DNA from: Dechloromonas sp. HYN0024
GTDB lineage: Bacteria > Pseudomonadota > Gammaproteobacteria > Burkholderiales > Rhodocyclaceae
Reading direction: 5' to 3'
Assembly: GCF_003441615.1 (NCBI RefSeq)
Contig: NZ_CP031842.1
Coordinates: 496,001 to 560,000, forward strand
DNA: 64,000 nt
Positions within the stretch are counted from its first letter, which is position 1; every line of letters starts with the position of its first letter. Positions 1-9,003 of this stretch are shown in pieces. The translations under genes and the position numbers were made by a program. Under the pieces are notes generated by a model. That model was not told the origin of the DNA. It made no database searches and was given only the letters and a program-made list of their open reading frames with translations.

Positions 1-2358
1 TGGCGGGCCAGCGCCGGTTTTGATCTGGGCTGGGAAATGGACGAATTGCCTAACGTTCGCGACGAGATCCTGCATCTGCCCGACAGTCCCATCGATGTCC
101 TGCTGGAAGAGCTGCCCCGGCTGCTACCCGATGCAGGCCAGTGGTATGGCTATCTCGAACGTCTGGCGCTCGAGCTGCCGGGCTGGTCCGGGATGTTTCT
201 CTGGCGTGACCGCAACCCCGGATTCGCGGAAGGTGTTCCGGTGGCGATGCTCGACTTTCTCGCCGTGCGCGTCCTCCTCGAACGCCTGCTCTGTGAGGAT
301 TTGCTGCGTCGACTGACCGGTGGACCGCTGGCGCTGGCTGACTTGCCTGACTACTATGCGGCGCGTCCGGAAGAGTTTGTCGTCCGCGCCGCCCGGCACC
401 AGTCCTGGCTCCCCGAAGCCATGCAGGGGCAGGCTGCCTACCTCGTCGATCTGTCCCGCAGCGGCCACGTGGCGCGTGATGCCTGGCAGGAACTGGCCGA
501 GGTGATCGCTCCGGTCATGCGCCAGGCGCAGGCCGGTGATTCGGCCTGGCGAATGGCCGCCCTGAGTCGCCAGCTGGGCTTGACGCTGGTAGACCTTGAG
601 GCGCTCGGCAGCGCTGCGGCAGCCACACTGCGGTCCTGTGCCGACAGTTTGACGCCGATGCAGCGAGGTCAGATATGGCTGCTTGCCTACGAGCGCCACT
701 ACCGCCAGCAACTTTTTGCTGCACTCACCGCCAATCATGGTCGCCAGGACGCCGTAGCCAGACCGTCGGCCCAGGTCGTCATGTGCATGGATGATCGTGA
801 GGAGGGGACCCGCCGGCATCTCGAGGAGATCGCGCCGGATATTGCCACCTATGGCGCCGCCGGCTTTTTTGGCGTGCCGATCTACTGGCAGGGGCTCGAC
901 GATGCGGTGCCGACGGCACTCTGTCCGATCGTCGTGCGACCTACTCAACTGGTACGGGAACAAGGGGAGGCTGGGACTGAAATTGTGCAGGGTCAGCGTG
1001 CCGCCCGTCGCGAGCGACGCCTGCTCTGGCGTGAAAGTTTCTATCAGGCGACGCGCCGCCGGGCGGTGGCCGGGCCATTGCTGACCGCGTTGGGCAGTCT
1101 GCCGGCTGTGGCATCGCTGGCGGCGGTCACGCTGGCGCCCGGCTGGTTTGGTGAAACGGTACGGCGCTGGCGCGAGCAATATGATGGCCGACTGCCGACC
1201 CGGCTGGCGATGACCGCCGAGCAGGCGGTGGCGGCCACCCCCGAGCAGCCCCAGGCAGGACTCACCGACGCCGAGCAGGTCGGCCGGGTTGACGCTTTTC
1301 TGCGCATGATCGGCCTGACCACCGATTTCGCTCCGCTGGTCCTGATTTTTGGGCACGGCTCGGGCAGCCAGAACAATCCGCACCTTTCCGCCTATGACTG
1401 CGGGGCTTGCTCCGGCCGGCACGGCGGTCCAAGTGCCCGGGTCTTTGCGGCCATGGCCAATCGGCCCGAGGTGCGCGTCGGGCTGGCTCAACGCGGCATG
1501 CTGATTCCCGAGAGCTGCTGGTTCGTTGCGGCCGAGCACAATACCTGTGACGACGGGGTCGAGTGGTACGACCTTGATACGGTGCCGGAAACGCACCAGC
1601 CAGCGCTCGATACCCTGGTGCATCAGGTATCCGAGGCCTGTCGTGCCCATGCCGCCGAGCGCTGCCGCCGATTGGCCTCGGCCCCTGTTCGGCCGACGCC
1701 CTGGCGGGCTCGTCAGCACGTGCTTGGCCGGGCCAGCGACATTTCCCAGGCCCGGCCGGAACTCGGTCATGCCACCAATGCCGCCGCCTTTGTCGGCCGG
1801 CGCGAGATGAGTCGTGGACTCTTCCTTGACCGCCGGGTCTTCCTGATTTCGTACGATCCGACCACCGACGATGACGGCCGGATCGTCGAAGGCATCCTGC
1901 TCGCGGCGGGGCCCGTCGGTGCCGGCATCGCCCTTGAGTACTATTTCTCGACGGTCGATAACGCGCATTTCGGCTGCGGTTCGAAGATTACCCACAATAT
2001 CACTGGCTTGTTCGGGGTCATGGAGGGGGCCGATTCAGACTTGCGTACCGGCCTGCCCTGGCAGATGGTCGAAATCCACGAGCCGATGCGTTTGCTGGTC
2101 GTCGTCGAACAGACACCGGATGTTCTGACGGCCATCCTGAGTCGTCAGCCACCGCTGCAGGAACTGATCAATAACGAATGGATCATTCTGGCGTCGAAGT
2201 CGCCATTGACCGATGCCATCGCCCAATATTGCCCGCGCCGCGGCTGGTTGCCGTGGTCGGGCAAGGCGGTCCTGCCCCAGGTGGCGCGCTCGGCTGACTG
2301 GTTTGCCGGGGAGTCGGAGGCGATGACGCCGGCGATCATTCTTGGAGCTGTCCGATGA
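1..2358 (+). CDS. dabA: DabA, inorganic carbon transporter subunit (DUF2309), 5'-partial
   Basis: DabA is the soluble, zinc-dependent, carbonic-anhydrase-like subunit of the DAB system. It is thought to convert CO2 to bicarbonate on the cytoplasmic side, driven by ion flow through DabB. The frame is already open at base 1, so the N-terminus lies outside the window; 785 codons are visible. Counted from the first internal Met (base 37), the family's metal/catalytic set is present: Cys250-x-Asp252 in MCMDDREE, His440 in FGHGSGS and Cys455 in DCGACSG. The 15-residue His-Cys spacing equals that of His524/Cys539 in Halothiobacillus DabA2. The stop overlaps the next start as ATGA, so the two genes are translationally coupled. 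Family and active-site residues are seen; carbon uptake in this organism is inferred. Confidence 0.9.
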   Translation, partial: WRASAGFDLGWEMDELPNVRDEILHLPDSPIDVLLEELPRLLPDAGQWYGYLERLALELPGWSGMFLWRDRNPGFAEGVPVAMLDFLAVRVLLERLLCEDLLRRLTGGPLALADLPDYYAARPEEFVVRAARHQSWLPEAMQGQAAYLVDLSRSGHVARDAWQELAEVIAPVMRQAQAGDSAWRMAALSRQLGLTLVDLEALGSAAAATLRSCADSLTPMQRGQIWLLAYERHYRQQLFAALTANHGRQDAVARPSAQVVMCMDDREEGTRRHLEEIAPDIATYGAAGFFGVPIYWQGLDDAVPTALCPIVVRPTQLVREQGEAGTEIVQGQRAARRERRLLWRESFYQATRRRAVAGPLLTALGSLPAVASLAAVTLAPGWFGETVRRWREQYDGRLPTRLAMTAEQAVAATPEQPQAGLTDAEQVGRVDAFLRMIGLTTDFAPLVLIFGHGSGSQNNPHLSAYDCGACSGRHGGPSARVFAAMANRPEVRVGLAQRGMLIPESCWFVAAEHNTCDDGVEWYDLDTVPETHQPALDTLVHQVSEACRAHAAERCRRLASAPVRPTPWRARQHVLGRASDISQARPELGHATNAAAFVGRREMSRGLFLDRRVFLISYDPTTDDDGRIVEGILLAAGPVGAGIALEYYFSTVDNAHFGCGSKITHNITGLFGVMEGADSDLRTGLPWQMVEIHEPMRLLVVVEQTPDVLTAILSRQPPLQELINNEWIILASKSPLTDAIAQYCPRRGWLPWSGKAVLPQVARSADWFAGESEAMTPAIILGAVR

Positions 2359-3881
2359 ACCCAATGCTCGCCCGGCTTCCTGAATGGATCTGGCTGGTCC
2401 CGGTGCTGCCGCTGATGGCGGTGGTCATCAATGGTATCCGTGTTCTGCTCGGCCGGGCGACGGGCGATGCCGCCGAGCCGCTGACGGCCCGCCTGTCCTC
2501 GCTGGCGGCCTTTGGTGGGTTGGTTCTCCTTTTGGCCATTGATGGCATGGCCCTTGTTTACGGGGCCCCCGGGCATCGTCGCCTGGCTCACTGGTTTGGT
2601 AACGGCAATTGGGAGGCCAGCTTCTCGTTCATGCTTGACCCGCTCTCCCTGACGTTGGGTACGCTGACCGCGCTGATCGGCTGGCTGGTCATGCGTTTCT
2701 CGGCCAATTACCTGCATCGCGAAGCCGGCTTTCACCGTTTCTTCCTTGCCCTCAGTTTCTTCCTCGCCGGCATCCAGCTCGTCCTCCTTGCCGGTAACGG
2801 GCTGCTCGCCTTTGTCGGCTGGGAAATGTGCGGCGTTTCATCGTTCCTGCTCATTGGCTACGCCTGGCAGCGGCCGGTGGCGACCGGCAACGCGCTGTTC
2901 GCCTTCGTCACCAATCGCGGCGGCGATGCCGGCTTCCTGCTGGCGCTCGGGCTGGCGGCAACCTGGCTCGGCGGGTTCGAATGGACCCTGCTGGCAAAGG
3001 CTTCGCAGATCAGTGTCGTCAACGACCGCTTGCTGGTCATTGGCTTTGTCATCGCGGCCCTTGCCAAGTCGGCCCAGCTGCCCTTCTCGGCGTGGATCAC
3101 CAAGGCGCTGGAGGGGCCGACCCCATCTTCGGCAATTTTCTACGGCGCGGTAATGGTGCATGCCGGGGTCTATCTGATGCTGCGCCTGGAGCCCCTGCTC
3201 ATTCAGGTGCCCGACGTCATGTTCGGGCTGGTCGTGGCCGGTGCGCTGACGGCGATCTATGCCTGGCTCTGTGGACTGGTGCAGACTGACGTCAAGTCGG
3301 CGCTGATTTTCGCAACCGTTTTTCAGGTTTCGCTGATGTTTGTGTCCATCGGCCTCGGCTGGACGACGCTGGCCCTGGTCCACCTCTGTCTGCACGCCGG
3401 CTGGCGGGTCTGGCAGTTCCTCGTCGCCCCCTCATGGCTGGTCATTACCCGCCAGCGGCCGCCTCCGCCGCCGGCTTGGCTGCGCCAGAATCAGCTGTTG
3501 TATACCATCGCCCTGCAACGTTTCTGGCTCGACAAGCTGTCGCAGACGCTGCTAGTCGAGCCGACCCAGTCCTTTGCCCGTGATGTGCGGGCCCTCGAGG
3601 AGCAATTCATCGATCACGCCATCGGTCAGCCCGGGTGCGGCAAGCCGATCCATGCCGAGCGGCCGCTGGTCCTTGCCGACGGTTTGCCGGGGCGCCTCCT
3701 GGCGGCGCTATCCGATGTCCTGCAGCATATCGAATATCGCCTGCTGCTGCGCGGCAAGGGCGGTACGGCCGAGAAACTGATGCACCGGGCTGGCGCCTAC
3801 CTGCGGACACTGGAAAACCTTCTTGAACAGCCGCGCTATCTGATGATGGCGGTCATGGCGACTTTCGTGGTGATTCTCTGA
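2355..3881 (+). CDS. dabB: DabB-like, NuoL/Mrp-type ion-translocating membrane subunit
   Basis: A 508-aa polytopic membrane protein of the proton-conducting antiporter family (PF00361), the usual partner of DabA. Residues 1 to about 345 form the NuoL-like bundle, with the conserved LPFSAWITKALEGPTP loop and MVHAGVYLMLR helix. At the place where NuoL/DabB proteins have HAxxKAxxFL, this one reads LHAGWRVWQFL, giving Arg351 instead of the conserved Lys. The usual last helices are then replaced by a proline run (369-373), a soluble segment of roughly 120 residues and one final hydrophobic helix. The start ATG at 2355 overlaps the dabA stop; the stop overlaps the next gene as TGATG. Assignment as DabB rests on position next to dabA and fold; the C-terminal part is unusual. 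Confidence 0.8.
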   Translation: MNPMLARLPEWIWLVPVLPLMAVVINGIRVLLGRATGDAAEPLTARLSSLAAFGGLVLLLAIDGMALVYGAPGHRRLAHWFGNGNWEASFSFMLDPLSLTLGTLTALIGWLVMRFSANYLHREAGFHRFFLALSFFLAGIQLVLLAGNGLLAFVGWEMCGVSSFLLIGYAWQRPVATGNALFAFVTNRGGDAGFLLALGLAATWLGGFEWTLLAKASQISVVNDRLLVIGFVIAALAKSAQLPFSAWITKALEGPTPSSAIFYGAVMVHAGVYLMLRLEPLLIQVPDVMFGLVVAGALTAIYAWLCGLVQTDVKSALIFATVFQVSLMFVSIGLGWTTLALVHLCLHAGWRVWQFLVAPSWLVITRQRPPPPPAWLRQNQLLYTIALQRFWLDKLSQTLLVEPTQSFARDVRALEEQFIDHAIGQPGCGKPIHAERPLVLADGLPGRLLAALSDVLQHIEYRLLLRGKGGTAEKLMHRAGAYLRTLENLLEQPRYLMMAVMATFVVIL

Positions 3882-5392
3882 TGGGCAGCGGAATGGGTTC
3901 ACTAAGCGAAATTTTCTGGAACGAGCAGGCCGAACTGCCACTACTCCTCTTCCTGCAACTTCTTCCCCTGTTTGGCGCGGCTGTGGTCTATGCCTTCAAC
4001 GAGCGGCGCACGGCGGTCACCCTTGGCAAGGTCTTTGCGCTGGCTGAACTGCTGCTCTGCATCGTCGTCGTCAGTCATCTCGATCCCTTGCGGCCGGCCC
4101 TGCAACTGGCCGAACGCTTCGCGCCCCTGGCCTACCATGTGGCGGTAGATGGCCTGAGCCTGCTCTTTTTGCTGCTCGCTGCCCTGCTTACCTTTCTCAT
4201 GACCCTGTATGGCATGAGTCGCGGCATGATCTCGCCGGGGCGACTGTTTGCTGTCCTCTTGCTGGCCGAAGCTGGACTGGTCGGGATGCTGGTGACGGTG
4301 AACGTGGCGTGGTTTTCTGCTTTTTCGGCGCTTGAGCTGTGGTCGGTGGTCTACCTGTTGCGGCGCTGGGCTTCGTCGCGGGCCGAAATTCATGCACTGG
4401 CCCGCTTTGTCCAGTACCAGTCGTTTGGTTGGGTACTCTTTGCCGCCGGTTGCGTCGTGCTCGGCTGGGGCCATGCCGAGGCGACGGGCGGATACTGGAG
4501 TTTCGATCTCTTCGATCTGGTCGGCGCCGTTCCGGTCGGCAAGTTCCAGACGGCGGCCTTCTACTTGCTGTTCTACGGACTGGCCGTTCGTACACCGCTC
4601 TTTCCGCTGCATGGCTGGTTGCCCAACATGGCGCAGCACGGGTTGATCGCCGTCGCCCCTGCGCTCATGGTCGGCGTCAAGGTCGGCATTTACGGGATGA
4701 TGCGTTTTGTCCTACCGCTGACGCCGGCGGCGGTCCAGTATTGGCAGCCGTATGTCGTCGGCTTCGCCATGGCCGGGGTCTTTTTCACGGCGGCGCTCGC
4801 TTTCCAGCAGAGCAATTTGCGCCGCCTGCTGGCTTTCGCCGTGGTCAGTCACACCAGTCTGCTGGTTATCGGCCTGTTCAGCCTGCATGAGTCGGGGATT
4901 CAGGGGGCCATGCTGCTGGCCGCCAACTTCGGGCTGGCGGTGACCGGCATGTGGTTCATCGTCGGCTTTGTCTTCCGGCGCACCGGGACGACCGAACTAC
5001 ACGAACTGTCCGGCCTGTTCGAGCGCATTCCTTTCCTCGCCATCGCTTTCCTGAGTTTTGGTCTGGCCATCGTTGGTATGCCGGGGACGCCGGGTTTCGA
5101 TGCGGCACACCTCATACTTGAGGCGTCGATCGATACCTTCGGGGCACTGTCTACTGTCGCAACCGCCCTCGGCAATGTCGCCGCTGCCGGCTTCCTGCTC
5201 TGGGCTTTCCAGAAGGCCTTTCTGTCACAGGCCAAAGCGGGCGGGCACGATGTGGACCGGACGCAGATCATGGAATATCTGGTCTGCGGCATTGCTCTGG
5301 TAGCCATGCTGGCGATTGGATTTTTTACCGAGCCCTGGCTGTATCTGACCGAAACGGCCAGTCAGACGGCTGCCGCGAGGTTTGTAAAATGA
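3881..5392 (+). CDS. NuoM-like proton-conducting membrane subunit (first paralogue)
   Basis: A 503-aa multi-spanning protein of the complex I subunit 4 (NuoM/ND4) and Mrp antiporter family. It shows the hallmark FPLHGWLPNM loop, a GVKVGIYGMMRF helix and a GMPGTPGF helix break. The charged residues of the NuoM channel can be placed. Glu152 (ALELWSV) matches E. coli Glu144 and Lys267 matches Lys265. The Lys234 site is Arg237 (AVRTPLF) and the Glu407 site is Ala409. It is therefore a modified channel subunit. The start at 3881 shares one base with the upstream stop (TGATG); an alternative Met at 3893 lacks this coupling. It probably sits in a complex with DabA and its two membrane neighbours rather than in respiratory complex I, because no other nuo gene is present. 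Confidence 0.75.
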   Translation: MGSGMGSLSEIFWNEQAELPLLLFLQLLPLFGAAVVYAFNERRTAVTLGKVFALAELLLCIVVVSHLDPLRPALQLAERFAPLAYHVAVDGLSLLFLLLAALLTFLMTLYGMSRGMISPGRLFAVLLLAEAGLVGMLVTVNVAWFSAFSALELWSVVYLLRRWASSRAEIHALARFVQYQSFGWVLFAAGCVVLGWGHAEATGGYWSFDLFDLVGAVPVGKFQTAAFYLLFYGLAVRTPLFPLHGWLPNMAQHGLIAVAPALMVGVKVGIYGMMRFVLPLTPAAVQYWQPYVVGFAMAGVFFTAALAFQQSNLRRLLAFAVVSHTSLLVIGLFSLHESGIQGAMLLAANFGLAVTGMWFIVGFVFRRTGTTELHELSGLFERIPFLAIAFLSFGLAIVGMPGTPGFDAAHLILEASIDTFGALSTVATALGNVAAAGFLLWAFQKAFLSQAKAGGHDVDRTQIMEYLVCGIALVAMLAIGFFTEPWLYLTETASQTAAARFVK

Positions 5393-6843
5393 CCCCGGCG
5401 CTCCTTTCCCTGCTCATTTTTCTGCCGCTCGTTAGCGGGCTCATGCTCTGGCTGCTGCCGGCCAGGGTGACGCGCCATCTGGTCGCCGTCAGCATGCTGA
5501 CGACGCTCCTTCTGGCAACCGCCGTGTTGTTCGCCTACGACCCGGCAGGGGCGCGTTTCCAGTTGATTGAACGAGCGTCCTGGGTGAGCAGTCTGAATAT
5601 TCATTACCAGGTCGGGATTGATGGCATTTCGGTGCTCTTTCTGCCGGCCACGGCGCTCCTTTTTCTGGCTTCGCTGGTGGCTGGCTGGAATGCGGTTGAG
5701 GACGCCCCGCGCCTGCATTACAGCCTGTTGTTGCTGCTTCAGTCGGCGACGCTGGGCGTTTTCTGTGCCCTGGATACAGCCTTGTTCTTTGTCTTCTGGG
5801 AGCTGACGCTGGTCCCCCTTTACTTCCTCCTCGGTCGTTGGGGGGGCTGCTCTGGGGGCGGCGCGGCGGCACGCTATTTTCTTATTATGCTGGCCGGTGG
5901 CATTCCCTTGCTCATTGCCTTTGTCATGCTTGCCGCCAGCCAGCCGGTGCCAAGCTTTGACCTGCTTGCCCTCTTCGGCATGCCGCTCCCCCGGCCTACC
6001 CAGACCGCAGTTTTCCTCCTCTGCCTGCTTGGTTTTGGCGTCAAGGTGCCGCTGGTGCCACTGCATACCTGGTTGCCGCAATTTGCCCTGGCGGCACCCG
6101 GCTCACTGACGGCGCTTCTTGTCGGGGTCAAGCTGGGGGTCTTCGGGCTGATTCGTTTTGCCGTCCCGCTGGCACCCGAGGCGGCCATTGATCTGCACTG
6201 GCTCCTCGCTGGTCTGGGTACGGTGGCCATTCTCTATGGTGCGGTCGGCATGCTGGCCCAGAGCAACCTGCGCGTTGGTCTGGCTTATGCGAGTATCTGT
6301 CACGTTGGCCTGGCGGTCCTCGGGCTGGCCTCGTTCTCGGCGCAGGCGGTGCAGGGGGCGGTGTCCCTGCTGCTCAGTTTTTCAGTGGCTTCGGGTGGGG
6401 CTTTCATCCTGCTCGAATTTTTGCGCCAGCGCACCGGTTCGACCGATATTCATGCCCTGGGCGGGGCGGCCAGAACCATGCCCCTGCTCGCCAGCGGATT
6501 CCTGATCTGCGGACTGGCCGGGGTTGGCATGCCGGGAACGAGTAGTTTCCCTGGCGAATTCATGCTCATCATTGCCGCTCTGCAAAGTCACACCGGGGCC
6601 GGCATGGCGGCATTGTTCGGGTTGTCGATCGCTGCTGGCGGCTTTTTGTCGCTTTACCGAAAGGCCTTTTTTGGCCCGGTTACCCGGCCGGGTGTTGCTG
6701 ATGCCAGCGATCTTCGGCCCCGCGAATGGGCCGTGCTGGTGGCATTGATCGTGATGATCGTTGGCATCGGGGTGTACCCCGGGCCATGGATTGAAATTGT
6801 CAGGCCCGCCGCCGAGCTCTGGGCGGCCGGGTTACTGCGCTGA
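5389..6843 (+). CDS. NuoM-like proton-conducting membrane subunit (second paralogue)
   Basis: A 484-aa membrane protein of the NuoM/ND4 family and last gene of the dab operon. Unlike the preceding paralogue it keeps the full set of channel residues: Glu138 (FWELTLVPLYF), Lys219 (GVKVPLVPLHTWLP), Lys248 (GVKLGVFGLIRF) and Glu390 (SFPGEFMLI), corresponding to Glu144, Lys234, Lys265 and Glu407 of E. coli NuoM. That suggests a working ion pathway. The start ATG overlaps the previous stop as ATGA. It ends 12 bp from the stop of the convergent yjdM gene. Likely role (inferred): ion-conducting partner of DabA/DabB. Confidence 0.78.
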   Translation: MTPALLSLLIFLPLVSGLMLWLLPARVTRHLVAVSMLTTLLLATAVLFAYDPAGARFQLIERASWVSSLNIHYQVGIDGISVLFLPATALLFLASLVAGWNAVEDAPRLHYSLLLLLQSATLGVFCALDTALFFVFWELTLVPLYFLLGRWGGCSGGGAAARYFLIMLAGGIPLLIAFVMLAASQPVPSFDLLALFGMPLPRPTQTAVFLLCLLGFGVKVPLVPLHTWLPQFALAAPGSLTALLVGVKLGVFGLIRFAVPLAPEAAIDLHWLLAGLGTVAILYGAVGMLAQSNLRVGLAYASICHVGLAVLGLASFSAQAVQGAVSLLLSFSVASGGAFILLEFLRQRTGSTDIHALGGAARTMPLLASGFLICGLAGVGMPGTSSFPGEFMLIIAALQSHTGAGMAALFGLSIAAGGFLSLYRKAFFGPVTRPGVADASDLRPREWAVLVALIVMIVGIGVYPGPWIEIVRPAAELWAAGLLR

Positions 6844-6855
6844 GGCGGCCAGGTT

Positions 6856-7194
6856 TCAGGCCTTCTTGACGAACTCCGACTTGAGCTGCATGGCACCGAT
6901 GCCGTCGATCTTGCAGTCGATGTCGTGGTCGCCGTCGATCAGGCGGATGTTCTTGACCTTTGTGCCGACCTTGACGACCGACGACGAGCCCTTGATTTTT
7001 AGGTCTTTGATGACGGTGACCGAGTCGCCATCTTGCAGTACGTTGCCGTTGGCATCCTTCCAGACGCGGACCTGCTCGGCGCTTTCGCCGGCCTCCTTGC
7101 TCCACTCGTGGGCGCATTCCGGGCAGACATAGTTGCTGCCGTCTTCGTAGGTGTATTCCGATTTGCACTTCGGACAGTTCGGCAAGCCGCTCAT
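6856..7194 (-). CDS. yjdM: YjdM/PhnA family zinc-ribbon protein
   Basis: A 112-aa cytoplasmic protein of the PhnA/YjdM family. The N-terminus carries a zinc ribbon (CPKC at 8-11 and CPEC at 24-27), followed by the small beta-barrel PhnA domain with the sequences VWKDANGN and DGDSV. Despite the PhnA name, this family is not phosphonoacetate hydrolase and its role is not settled. The start codon follows an AAGGA ribosome-binding site. The gene lies only 12 bp downstream of sulP on the same strand, so the two are probably co-transcribed. Full length for the family (about 111-113 aa). Confidence 0.88.
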   Translation of the reverse strand: MSGLPNCPKCKSEYTYEDGSNYVCPECAHEWSKEAGESAEQVRVWKDANGNVLQDGDSVTVIKDLKIKGSSSVVKVGTKVKNIRLIDGDHDIDCKIDGIGAMQLKSEFVKKA

Positions 7195-7206
7195 GGGTTT
7201 TCCTTA

Positions 7207-8898
7207 TTAATAGTCTTCTTCAAAGCCGCCCATCAGGTTGGGCAGCAGGATAGTGGCGCGTTTGAGGGCGTCCGATAGATCGGGGCAAACATTGTCATCG
7301 CCCAGGTGGTCGATGAAGCCCGAACGATACAGCAGCGAGCCAGGTTGCGAATTAAGGCCGCTGACGATCAGTGTGCAGCCGCGTTTCAAGAGCTTGTCGC
7401 GGAGATTCTCGAGGCCTTCGAGTCCGGTGGTGTCGAGTTGAATGAGGCGGCTCATGTCGAGGACGACGACTTCCGGGTGCCCTTCGCGGGGATCGAGCAG
7501 TTCTTCGAGTTTATTGACTGCACCGAAGAACAGTGAGCCGAATAGTTGCCAGGCAGCGACGCGCATGGTGCCATCCGGATAGAGAAACTGCGGTTCGTCG
7601 GCCTCCTCCGTCAGCGGCAGGCGCTCGATCCTGGTCAGTTCCGACATCCGGTAGATGAAGAACAGGCTGGCCAGCACCATGCCGAGTTCAACGGCGATGG
7701 TCAGGTCGAAGACGACGGTGACAAAAAAGGTGGCGAGCAGAATGACCCGATAGTTGTAGGAGTAGCGCCGCAGTTCGAGAAACTGGTGCCATTCACCCAT
7801 ATTGATGGCGACCACCATGACGATCGCCGACAGCGTAGCCAGTGGCACGTAGGAGGCGAGTGGGGCGGCGATGAGGACGACGCCGAGCAGGACGAAAGCG
7901 TGGATGATGCCGGAAATCGGCGTCCGCCCGCCGGTTTTTACGTTGGTGGTGGTGCGGGCGATGGCCCCGGTCGCCGCGAAGCCGCCGAACAGAGGCGCAG
8001 CGATATTGGCGAGGCCCTGGGCGATGAGTTCCTGGTTGGGGTCGTGACGGTCGTCAATCTGGCTGTCGGCTACGCGGGCCGAGAGCAGCGACTCAATGGC
8101 ACCCAGCAGGGCGATGGTAATGGCGGGCGAGATCAGCTTGCCGAAATCGTGGATCGAGAGATTGGGCAGGCCGAAATCAGGCAGCTCCTGAGGGATGCCG
8201 TGGAAGCGGCTGCCGATGGTTTCAACCGGCAGGTCGAACAGGAAGGATACCAGCGTGCCGACAATGAGTACGACGAGTGGCCCCGGTGCGCGGCGCATCA
8301 ACGCAAAACGCTGGGCCAGTCGGTTGTAGGAGAGCAGAAAGACGAAACAGACGGAAGCCAGACCGAGGGTCGGCAGGTCGACGGTGTCGGCATACGCTGC
8401 CAAGGTTTTGATGCGATGGAAAAATTCAGCCGGCAGATTGTCGATTTGCAGCCCAAAGAAATCCTTGATCTGGGCGAGGAAGATGACGACGGCGATGCCG
8501 TTGGTGAAGCCGATGACGACGGTAACCGGAATGAAGCGGATCAGTTGACCCATGCGGGCCAGGCCCATGGCGAGCAGGAAGATGCCGGCGAGGATGGTGG
8601 CACCCATCAGGTTGGCGAAGCCATGGATGGCAACGATGCCATAGATGATAGGGATGAAGGCGCCGGTCGGTCCGCCAATCTGTACCCGCGAGCCGCCCAG
8701 GGCCGAAATGATCAGGCCGGCGACGATGGCCGTCCAGATGCCGGCGGTCGGCGAGCAGCCGGAAGCGATAGCGAAAGCCATGGCCAGTGGCAGGGCGAGA
8801 ACGCCGACGGTAATGCCGGCCGCGATATCCTTGCCGAGTTGCGCGCGCGTATAAGTGGGCAGGCAATCGAGCAGCTTTGGGTGGAAGGCGATTTTCAT
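7207..8898 (-). CDS. SulP-family inorganic anion transporter with STAS domain
   Basis: An inner-membrane secondary transporter of the SulP/SLC26 family, 563 aa from the ATG at 8898; a GTG nine bases upstream (8907) is possible, and neither has a strong ribosome-binding site. The N-terminal signature (SPTAGIWTAIVAG, then GGSRVQIGGPTGAF) and about a dozen hydrophobic segments are followed by a cytoplasmic STAS domain (roughly 440-545: VVVLDMSRLIQLDTTGLEGL). Members carry sulfate, bicarbonate (BicA) or dicarboxylates; sequence alone does not tell which. Its position beside the DAB operon makes bicarbonate a reasonable guess. It leads a two-gene operon with yjdM and is divergent from the RHH regulator. 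Confidence 0.88.
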   Translation of the reverse strand: MKIAFHPKLLDCLPTYTRAQLGKDIAAGITVGVLALPLAMAFAIASGCSPTAGIWTAIVAGLIISALGGSRVQIGGPTGAFIPIIYGIVAIHGFANLMGATILAGIFLLAMGLARMGQLIRFIPVTVVIGFTNGIAVVIFLAQIKDFFGLQIDNLPAEFFHRIKTLAAYADTVDLPTLGLASVCFVFLLSYNRLAQRFALMRRAPGPLVVLIVGTLVSFLFDLPVETIGSRFHGIPQELPDFGLPNLSIHDFGKLISPAITIALLGAIESLLSARVADSQIDDRHDPNQELIAQGLANIAAPLFGGFAATGAIARTTTNVKTGGRTPISGIIHAFVLLGVVLIAAPLASYVPLATLSAIVMVVAINMGEWHQFLELRRYSYNYRVILLATFFVTVVFDLTIAVELGMVLASLFFIYRMSELTRIERLPLTEEADEPQFLYPDGTMRVAAWQLFGSLFFGAVNKLEELLDPREGHPEVVVLDMSRLIQLDTTGLEGLENLRDKLLKRGCTLIVSGLNSQPGSLLYRSGFIDHLGDDNVCPDLSDALKRATILLPNLMGGFEEDY

Positions 8899-8944
8899 GC
8901 GGCGCACTCAGTAGATGAGCGAAGCATTATATGAGCGCCTAATT

Positions 8945-8980
8945 TATCGTCAATGTTAATCACATGTTAATATGATGTAA
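8945..8980 (+). promoter_or_regulatory. Direct repeats and -10-like element between sulP and the RHH gene
   Basis: The 105-bp divergent intergenic region is much more AT-rich than its surroundings. It contains two copies of ATGTTAAT, at 8953-8960 and 8964-8971, exactly 11 bp apart (one helical turn). The second runs into TATGAT (8971-8976), a fair -10 hexamer for the downstream RHH gene. Short direct repeats one turn apart are typical operators for ribbon-helix-helix repressors, so autoregulation and control of sulP are plausible but unproven. Confidence 0.4.
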
Positions 8981-9003
8981 TTAGGACAGAATAAGAGCCA
9001 ATC

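Noticed and set aside
124..1995. 623-codon open frame antisense to dabA
   Set aside because: High GC with strong third-position bias opens the opposite strand; its translation is low-complexity and Arg/Gly/Gln-rich, and the sense frame has clear DabA active-site residues.
7546..8934. 462-codon frame antisense to sulP
   Set aside because: Translation is dominated by Gly, Asp, Gln and Glu with no domain; it mirrors the hydrophobic SulP gene.
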